From positions 1-7,461 of the forward strand of contig CAMPJQ010000125.1 in assembly GCA_946886925.1 (NCBI GenBank): a stretch of DNA of 7,461 nucleotides, written 5' to 3'. This document shows positions 4,930 through 7,461 of this stretch, one piece after another. The position numbers were made by a program, and so were the translations under genes. Within the stretch, counting starts at the first letter, position 1. The number at the start of each line of letters is the position of its first letter. Origin of the DNA: an uncultured Terrimonas sp. GTDB lineage: Bacteria; Bacteroidota; Bacteroidia; Chitinophagales; Chitinophagaceae. The notes beneath the pieces were generated by a model. The model had not been told where the DNA came from. It made no database searches and saw nothing but the letters and a program-made list of their open reading frames with translations.

Positions 4930-7461
4930 TTACTTTGCCGTCAATTCCAGCAGCCCCACCCCTATAGTGCTGTCGTCATTTTTATCTTTTGGTCGGCTGA
5001 CTATATAGAGATTTTGCTTTTTTAGGTCAGTGATTTCCTCAAAGCTAAATTTAAGTTTGGCCATTTTTTGTTTGTTTTTAACTGAAGCAGCGTCAAGCGT
5101 TCCTTCCGCTATCTTTTTGCCATCAGGTGCATCTAATCTTAATTCAAATATATATCCTGTCTTCGGAGCGTCTTTATCATCCTGCCATGCTGCCAGCAGT
5201 TCCGCACCATTTACGCCATGCAGGTCTATGCTGTCAATGCTAAACCAGCCTTGTTTATCGTTGGGCACTACCATATATTTCATCCCTCCGGTATTAATCG
5301 CACTGTATGCATCCATATTCGTTACCCCGCCAAAAGTTAATTTACTGCTGCGCAATCCAAAGACCGCGTTTCCTGAAAGTGGTTTTACAGATGCACCCCC
5401 TTTATCGGTATAAGTGGCGGAAATGTACAGAACTTCATTTTCCTTTACAGCTTTAACCTCAATGTCACCTTTTTGGGGTAACGATTTTTTAATAGTAGCC
5501 GGGTTTGCCAGCGTAAGTATCCATTGCACAATTTGTTTTGCATCGTCCTGTGGCAGGTTGGGGTGTGCCGCCATTGCTACTTCTCCCCATGCGCCACTGC
5601 CACCTTTAATAATTTTGCCGGTGAGATGGGTTACCGCATCTCCATTTTTATGATAGCGCTTTGCAACTTCGGTGAAGGAAGGCCCGATGGATTTTTCATC
5701 TGTTTTATGACAAGTTTTACAATCCAGCGAGAGCATAATACTTCTTCCGCTTACGGTTGCCGCAGCAGTTTGATGCCCCTGGGGTATTCCTGCTTTATCA
5801 GCGCCTTCTAAGTAGTCGGCTGTAACGTAAAGATTGTCTGTATCAATAACGCTTCCTTCCTCCCTATCATTAACTGTAACGGAATAGTTTACAGGTTTGC
5901 CCGGGAAGTAAAAAGACTGGTTGCCCGTAACCTGTACCGTTATCTCCGGCGCCGTATTGCCGGCATATACATTTATCGTACTGCTTTTTGAAGCGGCGCC
6001 TTCCTTATCTTTCACTTCCACCGATAGCATATAATCGCCGGGCTTGTCCAGTACAAGTTCTGCATCGGGAGACTGGGTTTCTTTCGTTTGTCCGCTTCCG
6101 GTAGTCCATGTATAGGTCATAGCATCATTTTCAGGATCTGTTGCATCAACTGTAGCTTTAAGAGTTAATGGGAGGGCTCCGGAGGTTTTATCCACGTTAA
6201 TTGCGGCTATTTTGGGTGGTCGGTTGCCGCCATTATAATCAATACGGCTCAATCCTGCATCTTCATTTTTTGCAAACCACCCTGTGCCGTATTCGAGAAT
6301 GTATAATTTTCCATCGGGCCCAACTTCCATATCAATGGCATTGTGCAGTTTGGTATGTTCCATAAAAGGTTCCATTTTGTCAAAATCACCGTTTGGCAGT
6401 AGGGTTACGGCTTTTATCCACCCCCGTATCCAATCATAAATAAATAATTTACCATTGTAATAATCGGGCAATCTTGTTTTAGCCGGCCACATATCTGTGT
6501 AATATACCGGCCCCGCCATGGCATTGCGTCCACCCGTCCCCACCTGCGGAAAATCTGTGGAGGCCGCATAGGGGTACCAGATAAAAGGAGGGGCCACAGC
6601 AGGCAATTCTTTTAGGCCCGTATTATTACGCGATTCATTCAAAGGATTTTCCGCATCAAAGGCTTCACCGGAAGTGCCTGTCGCATAATCATAGCGGTTA
6701 TAAGCGTAATTTTTACCTACAAATAAGGGCCATCCAAAATATCCTGCTTTGCGTGCCTGGTTGAGCTCATCATAACCGCGTGGTCCTCTCACGCCAAAGC
6801 TGTCTGTGCTGGCGTCCGGGCCTACTTCGCCCCAATACAGGAAGCTATTTTTTTGATCTACCGAAATACGGTAAGGATTACGATTACCCATTACATATAT
6901 TTCAGGTCGGGTTTTAGCGGTTCCTTTGGGAAACAAATTTCCGTCAGGTATTTCGTAAGTACCATCCTCCTTTACTCTTATCCTGAGTATTTTTCCCCGC
7001 AGATCATTTGTATTGCCTGAACTTCGCCTGGCATCGTATTGTTCATGTCCCGGACGATCGTCCAATGGCCCATATCCCTGGTTGGTATAGGGTTGATTGG
7101 GTTCATTAAAAGGCGTGGAATTATCACCTGCGGATACATATAATAATCCATCTGGTCCAAACGCGATAGAGCCGCCGGTATGGCAGCAGATTTCTCTCTG
7201 CGAATAAAACTGCAGGATCACCTGTTCTGTTTTTACGTCAAGCGTATCGTTTTCAAATTTAAAACGGGAAAGGCGGTTTACTGAAGTATCCGCGGGACTG
7301 TAAAAAATATATACCCAATGATTTTTACTGAAATCCGGGTCTTTACTGATGCCTAAAACACCTTCTTCCGCATTGGCGCCCGCAGTGCTTGTTTTAAAGT
7401 ATGCATTTAAAAAACCAACCTGCTTCAGTTGTTTGGTTTCATTTTTATACAACATGATCTC
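4930..7461 (-). CDS. GSDH-like PQQ-dependent dehydrogenase with PKD and cytochrome c domains, 5'-truncated
   Basis: The frame stays open to the window edge. The residues before the ATG at 7455 (E, I) and the sequence after it continue the first propeller strand, so this ATG is probably internal and the true N-terminus lies outside. Numbering from that Met, residues 1-407 form a glucose/sorbosone dehydrogenase beta-propeller: EEGVLGISKDPDF, CCHTGGSIAFGPDGLLYVSAGDN (90-112), GNTNDLRGKILRI, GNRNPYRISVD (190-200) and HNAIDMEVGPDGKLYILEYG. H92 and R192 match the soluble GDH base and an active-site Arg. A PKD domain (about 413-497) and a second Ig-like stretch (500-566) follow. Next is a class I cytochrome c domain (about 568-652) with CKTCH at 579-583 and likely axial Met 628. 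The C-terminal beta-rich domain (about 660-841) resembles carbohydrate-binding modules. The likely role is oxidation of a sugar or polyol outside the cytoplasm, with electrons passing to the haem. PQQ use is inferred. The missing N-terminus often bears a signal peptide, and in relatives a ThuA-like domain. Transcription ends at the hairpin 4864-4890. Confidence 0.88.
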   Translation of the reverse strand, partial: EIMLYKNETKQLKQVGFLNAYFKTSTAGANAEEGVLGISKDPDFSKNHWVYIFYSPADTSVNRLSRFKFENDTLDVKTEQVILQFYSQREICCHTGGSIAFGPDGLLYVSAGDNSTPFNEPNQPYTNQGYGPLDDRPGHEQYDARRSSGNTNDLRGKILRIRVKEDGTYEIPDGNLFPKGTAKTRPEIYVMGNRNPYRISVDQKNSFLYWGEVGPDASTDSFGVRGPRGYDELNQARKAGYFGWPLFVGKNYAYNRYDYATGTSGEAFDAENPLNESRNNTGLKELPAVAPPFIWYPYAASTDFPQVGTGGRNAMAGPVYYTDMWPAKTRLPDYYNGKLFIYDWIRGWIKAVTLLPNGDFDKMEPFMEHTKLHNAIDMEVGPDGKLYILEYGTGWFAKNEDAGLSRIDYNGGNRPPKIAAINVDKTSGALPLTLKATVDATDPENDAMTYTWTTGSGQTKETQSPDAELVLDKPGDYMLSVEVKDKEGAASKSSTINVYAGNTAPEITVQVTGNQSFYFPGKPVNYSVTVNDREEGSVIDTDNLYVTADYLEGADKAGIPQGHQTAAATVSGRSIMLSLDCKTCHKTDEKSIGPSFTEVAKRYHKNGDAVTHLTGKIIKGGSGAWGEVAMAAHPNLPQDDAKQIVQWILTLANPATIKKSLPQKGDIEVKAVKENEVLYISATYTDKGGASVKPLSGNAVFGLRSSKLTFGGVTNMDAYSAINTGGMKYMVVPNDKQGWFSIDSIDLHGVNGAELLAAWQDDKDAPKTGYIFELRLDAPDGKKIAEGTLDAASVKNKQKMAKLKFSFEEITDLKKQNLYIVSRPKDKNDDSTIGVGLLELTAK

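Noticed and set aside
5030..5811. Plus-strand ORFs of 79-127 codons opposite the oxidase gene
   Set aside because: They are antisense to a well-supported coding sequence and show no family resemblance, signal or ribosome site.
7453..7455. ATG at 7455 as the true start of the GSDH-like protein
   Set aside because: The frame remains open to the window edge, there is no signal peptide after this Met, and the propeller domain would lack its first strand. The gene most likely continues upstream.

Overview
The window looks like ordinary chromosome from a Bacteroidota bacterium, most likely of the Chitinophagaceae type. The grounds are the gene families present: a bifunctional nuclease with a UVR tail, a TMEM220 protein, and a very large glucose/sorbosone-dehydrogenase-like protein with PKD and cytochrome c domains. 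Weak Shine-Dalgarno sequences and one TAnnTTTG-type promoter box agree with this. The taxonomic placement is an inference from protein character, not from a marker gene.

Layout, left to right. (1) 1-249 is the 3' end of a bifunctional nuclease (DUF151) gene, followed after 30 bases by ispE (280-1110), a GHMP kinase of the non-mevalonate isoprenoid pathway; the two are probably co-transcribed. (2) 1111-1573 is a 463-base non-coding stretch. It holds degenerate short repeats, a three-copy TCTCGA cluster and a candidate promoter box for the next gene. (3) 1574-2806 is rocD, ornithine aminotransferase, with all the catalytic residues expected from the human enzyme. (4) 2994-3569 encodes a small secreted outer-membrane beta-barrel protein of unknown role. 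(5) On the minus strand, 3737-4315 encodes a DUF417/RclC-like inner-membrane protein. Its upstream region carries a 21-bp-spaced direct repeat that overlaps a plausible promoter, an arrangement typical of AraC-family operators. (6) 4495-4878 is a divergent TMEM220-family membrane protein gene whose stop codon lies in the loop of a perfect 10-bp hairpin. That hairpin probably terminates transcription from both sides. (7) 4930-7461, minus strand, is the C-terminal 843 codons of a multidomain periplasmic or surface protein: a GSDH beta-propeller, a PKD domain, a class I cytochrome c domain and a C-terminal beta-rich domain. Its N-terminus lies outside the window.

The genes do not form one obvious pathway. 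Isoprenoid synthesis, ornithine/proline interconversion, a chlorine-stress-type membrane protein and an electron-transferring sugar or polyol oxidase sit side by side as separate transcription units. I found no mobile element, CRISPR array, RNA gene or defence system, and no convincing new multi-gene system. The most useful leads are the AraC-like operator upstream of the DUF417 gene, the stop-codon-in-loop terminator, the domain chain of the large oxidase, and the family of degenerate short repeats in three of the intergenic regions.
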